Part shown: positions 14,747-22,986 of the stretch, piece by piece
Numbering within the stretch: position 1 is the stretch's first letter
Layout: every line of letters begins with the position of its first letter
Source of the DNA: Halarsenatibacter silvermanii
GTDB taxonomy: Bacteria > Bacillota > Halanaerobiia > Halanaerobiales > Halarsenatibacteraceae
NCBI RefSeq assembly: GCF_900103135.1
Contig: NZ_FNGO01000021.1
Span: 1 to 42,405 of the forward strand
Direction of reading: 5' to 3'
DNA length: 42,405 bases
Made by a program: the position numbers and the translations under genes
Notes under the pieces: model-generated
Database searches by the model: none
The model's input: the letters and a program-made list of their open reading frames with translations, nothing else
What the model was told of the DNA's origin: nothing

Positions 14747-15732
14747 GCCAGGAGGGGTATGTAAGGATACAGAAATTATACCGAAAGAAATTTTTACAGC
14801 ATGAAAAGCAGGTGGAGGATCGTTTAGAGCGGGCGGTTATGAAATTTGCCGGTAAAGTTAAAGAAGAAATAACGGATCGGACTAAAGACGACGGCACGCT
14901 TGATAAGCGGCTGGCTAAAGAATTGAAAGACGAAATCGGCCGATTATGCGGCTGGTACTCCGAGGAGGAGAAAGAAATTTTGCGCTCCGGGATAAAAGAG
15001 GCAGCCCGGCTGGGTATGAGAGGGCAGGACGCGGCGGCTAAAAAACACATGGGGGAGTTAATAGAAAAGTATAAGGAAGATAAAGAAGTGGTCGGTTTAT
15101 TCCGGAAGGCGCTGGCCGATCCCAACCCCATGCTATTAAGCGCGACTTACGGCGAGGGTCTACCGGATGATATCGCGGATACTATCTGGGATAACCGCTG
15201 GCAGGACGGGAAAAAATTGTCGGACCGGATCTGGAAACACGAAAATAATATGCGCCAAAATTTAGATGGTATGATCGAGAAGGGTATAAACGAGGAAAAA
15301 TCGGCGGCGGATTTAAGCCGGGCTGTCGACGATTATTTAATTAAACCCGGGCCAACATGGCGGACGGATATACTGCCGGCCAAAACCGATAGGGCGACGG
15401 TTAAGTATAATGCCCTTAGATTGGCCCGCACCGAAACAAACCACGCTTACCAGCACGCCCAGAAAATGTCGGCGAAGAACAGCGAGTTAGTTAAAGGGGT
15501 TAAGTGGAATTTATCGATGAGCCACCCTATCGACTGGCCGCCTTCGGCCGCTTATGAGGGATATCCGGAGATATGCGATTATAGGGCAGAGGAGGACCAT
15601 CACGGGCTGGGGCCGGGGGTTTATAAAGCCGATGGTTATATACCCTGGGATCATCCTAATGGGCTTTGTTATCTTACCGATGTTTTGCTTAAAGATAAGG
15701 AGTTAATGAGGCTTTTGAAGGATAAATATTAG
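14743..15732 (+). CDS. minor head protein, SPP1 gp7/MuF-like
   Basis: 329 residues. An N-terminal helical region is followed by the head-morphogenesis domain: RLARTETNHAYQHAQ, KGVKWNLSMSHPIDWPP, then ICDYRAEEDH and GYIPWDHPNGLCYLTDVLL, with the WxxxHP-C pattern of the MuF/gp7 family. It is a minor capsid component near the portal, thought to act in head assembly or DNA ejection. It begins inside the portal stop. Its stop is 17 nt from the tail end of the minus-strand defence islet, so the late operon is interrupted directly after this gene. Confidence 0.87.
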   Translation: MSQEGYVRIQKLYRKKFLQHEKQVEDRLERAVMKFAGKVKEEITDRTKDDGTLDKRLAKELKDEIGRLCGWYSEEEKEILRSGIKEAARLGMRGQDAAAKKHMGELIEKYKEDKEVVGLFRKALADPNPMLLSATYGEGLPDDIADTIWDNRWQDGKKLSDRIWKHENNMRQNLDGMIEKGINEEKSAADLSRAVDDYLIKPGPTWRTDILPAKTDRATVKYNALRLARTETNHAYQHAQKMSAKNSELVKGVKWNLSMSHPIDWPPSAAYEGYPEICDYRAEEDHHGLGPGVYKADGYIPWDHPNGLCYLTDVLLKDKELMRLLKDKY

Positions 15733-15749
15733 CTGATCAAAATTTGTAA

Positions 15750-16793
15750 TCAACTTTCTATATATTTTGGTAATTCTTTATAGTAATCAAACTCAACTTC
15801 ATTTTCTTCATTTTTAAATATGCTTTTGAATTTTTTTCGAAAAGATTTTAAATCAATATCCGGATTTATTAGGATTAATTTTTCTAAAGAACCTCTACTT
15901 TGTCTTATTAACCATTCGCTGTAAAAATCAGTTGGTGGAAGACTATAACCCCAAATAATTAATTCATCAACAGATTGAATCTCTTTAGCGGCTTTATTCC
16001 ACATTTTTCTAATAAAAGGATAATGATTAAAATCTTTGTTTAATACAGGTGGAATGATTAGATACTCCATTTTTTCATGACATTCAGAACAATAATATGG
16101 TGGTTCATGATAATCTAGGGTAGGAATAACAGTCGAATATCTTACACAAGATTCATTTTGACAGTAAAGCCAATCGATTGAACCATGTAATTTTAGATAA
16201 GAACCTGATTTATTATTATAATTTCGGTATGGAGGATCAACAGAAAGCCCACCGAAAGTAGATAAATAATATCCTGATTCTCCTAATATAAATCTACGAT
16301 AATAATTATCTGGCATATCACTAGTATTATTATTCTCCACTTGTTTTAATATCTTTTTTCTGTCCCAAATATTGTCTAAAAGTAAATCCCAGTTAAATGT
16401 AATAACGGTATCATTATAATCATTTCTTTTAAGTACCTCTTTGAGATCGTGATATTCAGAACAATTTTCCGGACTGGCTTTAGTTGAAATATTTAAAACC
16501 TTTCTAATTAATCTTAATAAGCTTTTCTTTATATTTTGAAATTTTAAATTTTTATTTCTTCTCATATCTATGTTTATTGCAGTCATAACTTTTTCTATAT
16601 CAAGTTTAACACCATCAGATATATTAACACCAAAATTTTTATTAATATATTTTTTTAAATCTGAAAACCCTTCGTTTGATATAAGAAAATTTTCATTTTT
16701 AGCCTTTAGAAAAAATTCGTTGATCGATGGGAAATTTTCGTTACTATGTCCTTTTGAAGCTCCAGCGCCTAAAATCCAGACAGATTTTTTCAA
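15750..16793 (-). CDS. SIR2-like domain protein (putative NADase, defence-type)
   Basis: 347 residues from TTG 16793, chosen for AAAGGGG about 8 nt upstream and because GAGAS then sits at the usual N-terminal place. SIR2-like signs in order: WILGAGASKG (7-16, NAD-binding loop), TFNWDLLLD (132-140), LKLHGSIDWLY with candidate catalytic His203, a Cys4 zinc site (C211, C216, C235, C238), and WGYSLPPTDFYSEWL (281-295). Bacterial defence SIR2 proteins deplete NAD+ on infection; sirtuin deacylase activity is less likely in this setting. It is A+T-rich, antisense to the phage operon, and downstream of the Pycsar pair with a 284-nt gap, so it may have its own promoter. A stand-alone system or a third member of the islet are both possible. 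Confidence 0.82.
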   Translation of the reverse strand: MKKSVWILGAGASKGHSNENFPSINEFFLKAKNENFLISNEGFSDLKKYINKNFGVNISDGVKLDIEKVMTAINIDMRRNKNLKFQNIKKSLLRLIRKVLNISTKASPENCSEYHDLKEVLKRNDYNDTVITFNWDLLLDNIWDRKKILKQVENNNTSDMPDNYYRRFILGESGYYLSTFGGLSVDPPYRNYNNKSGSYLKLHGSIDWLYCQNESCVRYSTVIPTLDYHEPPYYCSECHEKMEYLIIPPVLNKDFNHYPFIRKMWNKAAKEIQSVDELIIWGYSLPPTDFYSEWLIRQSRGSLEKLILINPDIDLKSFRKKFKSIFKNEENEVEFDYYKELPKYIES

Positions 16794-16911
16794 GAGAATG
16801 CCCCTTTCATAAAAGTTTTTTGTTTGTCATGAATCCATTCTCTATTTTTCTAATCAAGTTAAAAATTTAAAGTAGTATTAATTTGAAATTATGATTTTTG
16901 CCACATCATAT

Positions 16912-16965
16912 ATCTTGTCTATCATAATAACAGCAAAATGATTTTTCGCAGTGAAATCAATCATT
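16912..16965. repeat. islet intergenic repeat elements, copy 1
   Basis: The 264-nt gap between the SIR2-like and cyclase genes has no gene on either strand. It holds ATCTTGTCTATC (16912-16923), the exact inverse of GATAGACAAGAT at 18350-18361, and GCAGTGAAATCAATCATT (16948-16965), matched 16/18 in direct orientation at 18414-18431. Both motifs thus occur on each side of the cyclase gene. They could be promoter or operator elements, or remnants of the recombination that assembled the islet. Confidence 0.5.
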
Positions 16966-17077
16966 TAACTTTGAAAAATTTAAGATAATTGTTGGATCGT
17001 ATTTGTAGAAATAACTCTTTTAACTATATATTTTAATATAAATATAACTCGAATTAGTTCATTTTTTCAATAACAGT

Positions 17078-18286
17078 CTAATCGGAATGCACAAAAACAC
17101 CAAAATCATTTTCAGCTTTTAATCTACCTTCTTTTTTGATTTTGCAATTCATATAATGGTGTCCAGTAAATTCGGTTGTAGTAATTGCATATTTTTTTCT
17201 TTTACAAGAGTTGACTTTAAAGTTTGTTTTATTCTCATCTTCTGCTTCATCTCCTCTGTTATTAACTGTCCAAATTATTTCGTCACAATTTATACTTTCT
17301 AATTCCGGAGATAATTCCACCTCGTGTTTTAATTTGAGGTTTTTCGATAAAGCTCCACAATTGCTTTTATATTCATTTGTAAAATCATTTTCGGATTTCT
17401 TTTTGTAAAAGCATTTCAAACTAATATCAGATTTCTGAGGTTTTTCGATTAGAGAAAAATAGTCCAAATAACTTTCCCAATCAAACTCCCACATTTTATA
17501 AGTTATATAATCGTTATTCATAATATATCTATCATCTACTTCTTCTCCATCTACTATTTTTGTCTTCACATTAAGGAATTCTTCAGGGAGATCTAAATAT
17601 TTGTTAATACTCTCTCCAATCATAATTTTTTTAGAACTAGCTCTGGATTCTAATCTCGCTGCTATGTCTGTAGAAAAACTCGTTGTGGTGATTTCGTCAA
17701 TGTTTTGTATGCCATAATGAGCCCATTGAACTTCATTATCATTTCCGAAATCCAATCCTATTCTAATTTTCATTTTAGGCAAGTCATTACTAATAAATTT
17801 TTCAGACAAAATATTGTTTATATAGAATTGTAAGAAAGCGGAAGCATTTATAGCGTTTATTATTGCATCACTTTTTTTGAATTTTTTTCCTCCGAAAAAA
17901 GCAAGTATTGCGTCTCCTTGCAATCTGTGCACATGACCTTGAAAGGCTTGAATTATATCGATCATAGAAGAAAGCACCGCATTTTTAATAAGCCAAACTT
18001 CTTCGAGAGAAAGTTTTTTTGTTAAAAGTGTGGAGCCTTTAATATCACAAAATGCACTAACTATATAATGTTTAATCTTTTCATTGCCATCTAAGTCCTG
18101 AAAATCAGGATGTGGACCAATTTTATCAGAAAAAACATCCTCTTCGCCTATTAATTCCATTAAATTTCCACTGTTTGGTCTTAAAGGCTTAACCTCAGGG
18201 GCAGCTTTTTCTGCAATAAGTCTTGATTCTTTTTCAATAAAATTTCCTTTTTTATTATAAAGTTCTTCTAAAACCTCCCTGATCAT
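17078..18286 (-). CDS. pycC: Pycsar pyrimidine nucleotide cyclase with AGS-C sensor domain
   Basis: 402 residues from ATG 18286, chosen because AGGAG lies 8 nt upstream. Residues ~72-235 form a class III nucleotidyl cyclase: SAFCDIKGST with metal ligand D81, HRLQGDAILAFFGG with D125, then KIRIGLDFG and DIAARLES. The C-terminal ~85 residues (EIIWTVNNRGDEAEDE, then TTTEFTGHHYMNCKIKKEGR and an AENDF end) match the AGS-C domain found on Pycsar cyclases and some CD-NTases. In Pycsar, phage infection triggers synthesis of cCMP or cUMP, which activates a membrane or NADase effector. The product base cannot be read from the sequence. It lies 148 nt downstream of the effector gene on the same strand. 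Confidence 0.87.
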   Translation of the reverse strand: MIREVLEELYNKKGNFIEKESRLIAEKAAPEVKPLRPNSGNLMELIGEEDVFSDKIGPHPDFQDLDGNEKIKHYIVSAFCDIKGSTLLTKKLSLEEVWLIKNAVLSSMIDIIQAFQGHVHRLQGDAILAFFGGKKFKKSDAIINAINASAFLQFYINNILSEKFISNDLPKMKIRIGLDFGNDNEVQWAHYGIQNIDEITTTSFSTDIAARLESRASSKKIMIGESINKYLDLPEEFLNVKTKIVDGEEVDDRYIMNNDYITYKMWEFDWESYLDYFSLIEKPQKSDISLKCFYKKKSENDFTNEYKSNCGALSKNLKLKHEVELSPELESINCDEIIWTVNNRGDEAEDENKTNFKVNSCKRKKYAITTTEFTGHHYMNCKIKKEGRLKAENDFGVFVHSD

Positions 18287-18349
18287 CTCAATCACTCCTA
18301 TAGTTTTAAATATTGGTTTCACTGTAAAAATTCACTTTATTGTTAATTT

Positions 18350-18431
18350 GATAGACAAGATGCTTGTTGTGACGGAGATTATAGTTTCGGATTTTAGGCT
18401 AAATGAACTTTATGCAGTGCAATCAATAATT
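18350..18431. repeat. islet intergenic repeat elements, copy 2
   Basis: Between the cyclase and effector genes. GATAGACAAGAT (18350-18361) is the inverse of 16912-16923, and GCAGTGCAATCAATAATT (18414-18431) is the direct match of 16948-16965. The similarity extends leftward for about 15 nt with more mismatches. The direct-repeat copy abuts the effector stop. Confidence 0.5.
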
Positions 18432-18434
18432 GAA

Positions 18435-18971
18435 TTATAAGCTATACGACAACACAGCAAGAAACAGAATTAGTAATAATGGTATTAGCACAAATTTTCT
18501 TATCCAAAATAAACTTTTTCTTATATATTTATATTTCATGTTGAGAGCTTTGGCTAAAGTATGGATTTGAATAATAAAATCTTCATTCATTTCTTTATGT
18601 GAAACCTCATTTATTTTATTGATAAATTCCTTTTTATTCATATCTGCAATAGATCCGAAAAAAAGCAATGAATTGTTATCTTCAGTTTCATAACCGCTTT
18701 TTAGATATGGCATAACGGCTTTAAATACATTTTTTAAGGAATTAAAAACCCCAATTATAATAGCGAAAAAAGCTGATATAACAATAATCTTCATGAAATC
18801 ATTACTTTTAAATAAATTTAATATTTGTGTTGCTCTTAAAATTAGAGAACTTAAAACGAAAGTATTAAAAGCAATTATAAATGCTGCCTTATTGTTGGTG
18901 GATTTTATATAATGGTCAAACCTATTTAAAACTTTATTTACATAAACATGATTATTATCGTTGTGATTCAT
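18435..18971 (-). CDS. pycTM: PycTM-type membrane effector of Pycsar
   Basis: 178 residues from ATG 18971, chosen because AAAGGGG lies about 9 nt upstream; longer in-frame starts lack one. Three hydrophobic segments are seen: ~28-47 (KAAFIIAFNTFVLSSLILRA), ~60-80 and ~158-177. The cytosolic loop between the second and third has LLFFGSIADMNKKEFINKI and DFIIQIHTLAKALNMKYKYI, the conserved pattern of the Pycsar effector family. On binding cCMP or cUMP such effectors disrupt the inner membrane and stop growth before phage release. It is the first gene of the minus-strand pair, directly upstream of the cyclase. Confidence 0.87.
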   Translation of the reverse strand: MNHNDNNHVYVNKVLNRFDHYIKSTNNKAAFIIAFNTFVLSSLILRATQILNLFKSNDFMKIIVISAFFAIIIGVFNSLKNVFKAVMPYLKSGYETEDNNSLLFFGSIADMNKKEFINKINEVSHKEMNEDFIIQIHTLAKALNMKYKYIRKSLFWIRKFVLIPLLLILFLAVLSYSL

Positions 18972-19152
18972 AGTTTTAACCCCTTTATGTACTATAATGT
19001 GTTTAAATTTTAAAAGATTAATATAAATCTTTAATAACACAATAAAGACCATTAATATAATTCAATAATTTTGAAGATTTTCCTGCCCCAACCGGGGGGC
19101 TATATAAATACCGAGGCAGCCGACAGGCTAAAAATAGGGAGGAATAAATAAT

Positions 19153-19833
19153 ATGAAAAAGTTACTAGAATTACTGGAGGAAAACGGCGTTGAGGTTACA
19201 GGTGGCCTCGAGGAAGAAATAGAAAACATCTGGCCGAATGAGGTCGATACCGCCGACCTTTTTACTCAGGAAGATGTCAACGATATCGTCAAAAAGAGAT
19301 TGGGGCGGGAGAACAAACTTCACGAACAGGAAATAGCCGAACTCAAAGAAAAAATGCAGAGTTTGGTGGACCCCGAAAAGGTGGAGGAGTACGAAAAACA
19401 GGTCGAGGAATTAGAGGGAAAAGCTAAAGAGCGCGAGGCCCAGCTAAAAACAGAGTACGAGCTGGCTTTAGCCGCGACCGAGGCCGGAGTTGTGGACAAG
19501 GAGTATTTTGATTTCCTGGCGGAAAAAAGGGAATTTCACGATAAGCTGGTTTTAAACGATGAAGGCGAGGTCTGTGTGACCGACGGCGAGGGGCGGTTAC
19601 TTACCGACGACGAGGGAGAATATTTTAAACCCTCTTACCTTATCGGCCAGCTTAAAGAGGAAAAGCCCGAGATTTTCGGATCCGCCGAGAAGGAAAAGAA
19701 AAAGACTACCGGCGCTACAAATCCGGCCAGGGGCGATGTGGCCTTAAACCAGCAGGCTGAAAAAAGACGCAAAAGAACGAAAGAGCTGGTTAAAGAGTTA
19801 GGTTATACAACTAAAAAGGACGGTGAAAATTAA
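19153..19833 (+). CDS. capsid scaffolding protein
   Basis: 226 residues. The centre (about residues 50-105) is a strongly charged heptad-rich coiled coil (HEQEIAELKEKMQSLVDPEK and on). It is followed by an EAGVVDKEYFDFLAEKRE motif common in DUF4355-type scaffolds, and a basic Lys/Arg-rich C-terminus of the kind that binds capsid subunits. It sits upstream of the decoration and major capsid genes, as in SPP1. Shine-Dalgarno GGGAGG precedes ATG 19153. The leader (19,090-19,150) contains a small GCCCC/GGGGGC hairpin. The gene restarts the phage operon after the defence islet. Confidence 0.85.
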   Translation: MKKLLELLEENGVEVTGGLEEEIENIWPNEVDTADLFTQEDVNDIVKKRLGRENKLHEQEIAELKEKMQSLVDPEKVEEYEKQVEELEGKAKEREAQLKTEYELALAATEAGVVDKEYFDFLAEKREFHDKLVLNDEGEVCVTDGEGRLLTDDEGEYFKPSYLIGQLKEEKPEIFGSAEKEKKKTTGATNPARGDVALNQQAEKRRKRTKELVKELGYTTKKDGEN

Positions 19834-20468
19834 TGACTTTACAGAAAAAAGTTTCTGAGGAAGTAGAGTTTGCGGAAGTTTTGAAGTCAAAACACGCGCG
19901 TTATATTCACGGCGCGGTGATATCGAAGGAGGAAGTCGTTGCTGATTATGTGGCTCCCGGGGTGGCTATAGGTAAGATAACCGAGTCGGGTCATGATGAA
20001 GAAGGTAAGTTTTCGGTCGTAACCAGGGGCGAGGTTGCTAGCGGCGGGGTTACTCACGGCGCGGATACTATCGAGGTAGAGGAGGAGGCCGATCTTTATA
20101 ACTTCGCGGTCGGCGATGAAGTGGATATTGTCGGCGCTGACGGTGAAAGTCAGAGTAGATCCGATAACGATCTTACGATCGTATCGATCGACGCCGGCGA
20201 TAAATTAATTACTGTGGAGGATTTGAACGAGGACGCCGGCTCCGAGGATTATTCTTCGGTCGCTTATGTAGAAAAAGCAGATGGCAGTTCTAAAGCTAAG
20301 TTTATCTGTCTCAACCTTATCGATGTATCGGAGGAGGACGCTATAGTGGGCGGTATAACCCACGGCGCGGTGTTCAAAGATAGGATGGTTAATTATGATG
20401 AGAAGGTGGCCGAGGACTTGGCCGCTATTTCTTTCGAAGGCGAGGCCGTACAGGGAGAACAGGTTTAA
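19833..20468 (+). CDS. head decoration protein
   Basis: 211 residues starting in a TAATG overlap with the scaffold stop. The sequence is acidic and beta-rich. GKITESGHDEEGKFSVVTRG and a C-terminal AIVGGITHGAVFKDRMVNYD are features I associate with lambda gpD-type head decoration proteins. A ~60-residue insert (GVTHGADTIEVEEEADLYNF through VTVEDLNEDAGS-type sequence) in the middle makes it longer than gpD. It should trim capsid hexamer edges and stabilise the filled head. Position just before the major capsid gene supports the call. Confidence 0.75.
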   Translation: MTLQKKVSEEVEFAEVLKSKHARYIHGAVISKEEVVADYVAPGVAIGKITESGHDEEGKFSVVTRGEVASGGVTHGADTIEVEEEADLYNFAVGDEVDIVGADGESQSRSDNDLTIVSIDAGDKLITVEDLNEDAGSEDYSSVAYVEKADGSSKAKFICLNLIDVSEEDAIVGGITHGAVFKDRMVNYDEKVAEDLAAISFEGEAVQGEQV

Positions 20469-20497
20469 GTATCAGAAATTAAGGGAGTGAAATTAAA

Positions 20498-21544
20498 ATG
20501 GACAAAAATAAATTAATCCAGCTTGTAGAAGATAAGCTGGGAGTTGACTATTTAGGTTTTATCGAGGAAATAACGGATCCGGCCGGGTATATCGGCAATA
20601 GATTTTTGCCGGCCGAGGAAGCTTACGATTTCGAGTGGGTCCACGATATATTTGATAACACCCACGCGGTCGCGAAAATGAAAGCACGCGGGGACGCGGA
20701 GGCCCCTATCGTGGGCGGGCCTGCTGTCAAAAAGGTTTCCGGTTCTCTGGCACCTTTCGGGCAGAAATTCCAGGTTAATAAATCCACGCTTAATAAGATA
20801 TTTAACCCGCGCAACGATTCGGAGCTTTACGCCAACCTCAGAAGAATACTGGATGAGAGTGCGCGCAATGTTAACGCCGCACTCAGCCGGGCGGAATGGC
20901 TTAGGTTTAAGTTTTTGGCCGAGGGCGAGATCGCTATTAACGAAGGGGATATTTCCCTCGAGGTTGATATGGGGATACCCGACGATAATAAACTGGCCCA
21001 CGGCACTTCCGATCTTATAGCCGAGGAGTGGAGTGAGGCGGCCAGCGCGAAACCGCTTGATGATATCGTGGAAATCTGCGAGCATTACTTCACGGTTAAC
21101 GGTGAGATGCCCAATGTAATTCTTATGCGCCGGGCCACCCTGCTAGAATTGCTCAACGCGGACGATACCCAGAACGATGATAATAAAGGGTTGAAATCCT
21201 TAGCCGAGGTAAACGATTATCTAGGTCGGCTGGGTATGGATTATCCGGAAATTGAAACTTACGACGAGTTCGTAAGATTTGAAGATGTCGACGGCCGACC
21301 CAGTACCGTCTATCATCTTATACCCAAAGACAGGGTTGTACTCCTTAAAGAGGCCGGGGGCGGCGGTATAAGTTCCGATATCGGCAGGCTGCTTATGGGA
21401 CCTGTGGCCGAAAACGACTTCCAGCCCGGGATTTATGTGGATGTTTACGAGGAAACCGATCCCAAAAAATACTGGCATTATATGGCCTGCGAAATGTGGC
21501 CTGCGGGATATAACCCCGAGTATATCGTCCACGCTGATGTGTAA
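20498..21544 (+). CDS. major capsid protein (lambda gpE-like, HK97 fold)
   Basis: 348 residues, normal for the gpE family. LAPFGQKFQVNKSTLNKI in the N-terminal part, a central region with PNVILMRRATLLELL, and a C-terminal DRVVLLKEAGGGGISSDIGR followed by GIYVDVYEETDPKKYWHYM are typical of this capsid family. It forms the icosahedral shell. Shine-Dalgarno AAGGGAG precedes ATG 20498. A strong terminator follows the stop, so capsid mRNA is probably processed or attenuated to give high capsid output. Confidence 0.93.
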   Translation: MDKNKLIQLVEDKLGVDYLGFIEEITDPAGYIGNRFLPAEEAYDFEWVHDIFDNTHAVAKMKARGDAEAPIVGGPAVKKVSGSLAPFGQKFQVNKSTLNKIFNPRNDSELYANLRRILDESARNVNAALSRAEWLRFKFLAEGEIAINEGDISLEVDMGIPDDNKLAHGTSDLIAEEWSEAASAKPLDDIVEICEHYFTVNGEMPNVILMRRATLLELLNADDTQNDDNKGLKSLAEVNDYLGRLGMDYPEIETYDEFVRFEDVDGRPSTVYHLIPKDRVVLLKEAGGGGISSDIGRLLMGPVAENDFQPGIYVDVYEETDPKKYWHYMACEMWPAGYNPEYIVHADV

Positions 21545-21549
21545 ACTAC

Positions 21550-21582
21550 GAGGGGGATTCCCCCCTCTTTTTTCTTTTTTTG
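21550..21582 (+). terminator. strong intrinsic terminator after the capsid gene
   Basis: GAGGGGG (21550-21556) pairs with CCCCCTC (21561-21567) across a 4-nt ATTC loop, followed directly by a long T-rich run. This is the best terminator of the structural region. Confidence 0.85.
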
Positions 21583-21606
21583 TCAATATAATCGGGTGGT
21601 GGTTTT

Positions 21607-21915
21607 ATGAATAAGGTTGAAAAATTAAGGGTACTGATCTGGGATAAATGTGAGGAGGTTTTCAGCGATAAAGAATTGGAGGAGTTTTTAAGCGAGCGCG
21701 GCGGCAATGTCTATCAGACCGCGGCCTTCTGCTTAAACATCGTGCTGGCAAACCCCGAGAGGATTTCCTCTTATAAGCGCGGCGGCGTCTCGGTTACTAA
21801 AGCCGATATAACCGCGGCTATAAAAGAATATAAAATTATGGGGAGAAAAGCCGGCGGGTTTTATACTATTAACAGCGAGAAGGTGTACGGCGATGGTATT
21901 AACACCGATAGATAA
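21607..21915 (+). CDS. head-tail connector/adaptor-like protein
   Basis: 102 residues, mostly helical (VEKLRVLIWDKCEEVFSDKE, then YQTAAFCLNIVLANPERISS and ADITAAIKEYK). Size, helical build and position after the capsid gene fit the gp15/gp6-type connector that binds under the portal. No sequence signature is decisive. Its 3' end overlaps the next gene by 23 nt. Confidence 0.6.
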   Translation: MNKVEKLRVLIWDKCEEVFSDKELEEFLSERGGNVYQTAAFCLNIVLANPERISSYKRGGVSVTKADITAAIKEYKIMGRKAGGFYTINSEKVYGDGINTDR

Positions 21916-22255
21916 TCCCTTCGTAAATTGCGAAATAGTCCGGGAGTTAGAGGGATACACGCACCCGGAATCGGGCGAGTGGATCGAGGGCGATATAAGC
22001 CTTATAGTTACCGCTGAAATTGATTTACAACCTAAAAGCGGCGGTCAGAGGGCGCAGGAATTACAGACTAAGTACGAGAGTGAGTATATAGGTTATCTAT
22101 TTTTTGAGGATTGTAATTTTGTCGACGATATAACCGAAATTGAGCAGGGCGATATATTGCGCGCCGGGGGAAAAAAATACAGGATAGTTTTTGTATCGGC
22201 CTGGATTTTAAATAAAGGCGGGCATTATGAGTTAGAATTAAAGGAGGAAAAATAA
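21893..22255 (+). CDS. head-closure (stopper)-like protein
   Basis: 120 residues, beta-rich. After an N-terminal VNCEIVRELEGYTHPESGEW it has SLIVTAEIDLQPKSGGQRAQ and ends with IEQGDILRAGGKKYRIVFVS and WILNKGGHYELEL. The 'property-of-system, RIV, H-Y-ELEL' ending is the look of head-closure proteins. It would seal the connector after packaging. It begins inside the adaptor gene and stops 0 nt before the next start. Confidence 0.6.
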   Translation: MVLTPIDNPFVNCEIVRELEGYTHPESGEWIEGDISLIVTAEIDLQPKSGGQRAQELQTKYESEYIGYLFFEDCNFVDDITEIEQGDILRAGGKKYRIVFVSAWILNKGGHYELELKEEK

Positions 22256-22738
22256 ATGAGAGAACATGGATTTGAGTTTAAGTTTATCCATAAAAATAGC
22301 GAGGGTGAGGTTTTAAACGACAGCGGATTTCTTAAAAATCACATGACCGACGATGGGTTCGAGCAAATGTACGATGTATATTTTAGGGGAGCCGCCGCGC
22401 CGGCAAGTTTCGAGATAGGTCTGGCGCAAAATAGTTTAGGGCAGGATTCTTCTATCGGCGATGTTATGGAAGTTACCGGCGAGGGTTACAGCGCCGAGGG
22501 GGTTTCGCGGGACGCGGCCGGGTTACCATCTTTGGGGTTGGATGATGGGGATATACAGGTGGAAACCGCAACGGTTCAGTTTGAAAATACGGGCGAGAGC
22601 GCCTGGGATAGTGCCGTCGACGGTTATCTGGCCTCGGATTCAGAACTGGTATGTTACCGGCCCTTATCGGCGACGAGAACTTTACAGCCGGGCGATACGC
22701 TCGATGTTACGATTAGAGTAAAAGGTCTGCAGCCCTAA
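22256..22738 (+). CDS. phage appendage/tail-like structural protein, unassigned
   Basis: 160 residues. It reads HGFEFKFIHKNSEGEVLNDS, then GFEQMYDVYFRGAAAPASFE, a DIQVETATVQFENTG segment and the C-terminal TRTLQPGDTLDVTIRVKG. The strand-rich, Gly/Asp-rich composition and the location between head and tail genes suggest a decoration or fibre-accessory protein. It resembles in style the 151-residue protein at 34544. It starts immediately after the preceding stop and is closed by a strong hairpin. Confidence 0.55.
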   Translation: MREHGFEFKFIHKNSEGEVLNDSGFLKNHMTDDGFEQMYDVYFRGAAAPASFEIGLAQNSLGQDSSIGDVMEVTGEGYSAEGVSRDAAGLPSLGLDDGDIQVETATVQFENTGESAWDSAVDGYLASDSELVCYRPLSATRTLQPGDTLDVTIRVKGLQP

Positions 22739-22753
22739 GTTTAAAATAAACGC

Positions 22754-22790
22754 GCTGGGGTTGGAAAAACAACCCCGGCTTTAATTTTTT
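22754..22790 (+). terminator. intrinsic terminator
   Basis: GCTGGGGTTG (22754-22763) pairs with CAACCCCGGC (22770-22779) with one T-G wobble, loop GAAAAA, followed by TTTAATTTTTT. Confidence 0.8.
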
Positions 22791-22817
22791 AAATCCGGGA
22801 GAAAAGGGGGAGTTTAT

Positions 22818-22934
22818 ATGACCGTATTAAACTTAAATATTCCAACATTATTTCCTGTCGGTGCCGATCAAGACCGGGCGGGGTTTCGCGTTTATGTAGA
22901 AAATTTGGATTTTAAAAAAGTATCGAAGGGTTAG
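22818..22934 (+). CDS. 38-residue protein, possibly a truncated appendage gene
   Basis: ATG 22818 has a good Shine-Dalgarno (AAGGGGGAG) and the frame ends TAG 22932-22934. It begins MTVLNLNIPTLFPVGADQDR and ends YVENLDFKKVSKG. The stop lies inside a GGGTTA/TAACCC hairpin. It could be a genuine short protein or the first part of a decayed gene. Confidence 0.4.
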   Translation: MTVLNLNIPTLFPVGADQDRAGFRVYVENLDFKKVSKG

Positions 22935-22946
22935 AAAAATAACCCT
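22927..22946 (+). terminator. hairpin after the 38-residue gene
   Basis: AGGGTTA (22927-22933) pairs with TAACCCT (22940-22946) across a GAAAAA loop, the same loop as the hairpin at 22754. It is followed by GGTTTTAAAACC and not by a clean T-run. Confidence 0.5.
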
Positions 22947-22986
22947 GGTTTTAAAACCGGAATGGTTATAGATGGGAGGGGTTTGA

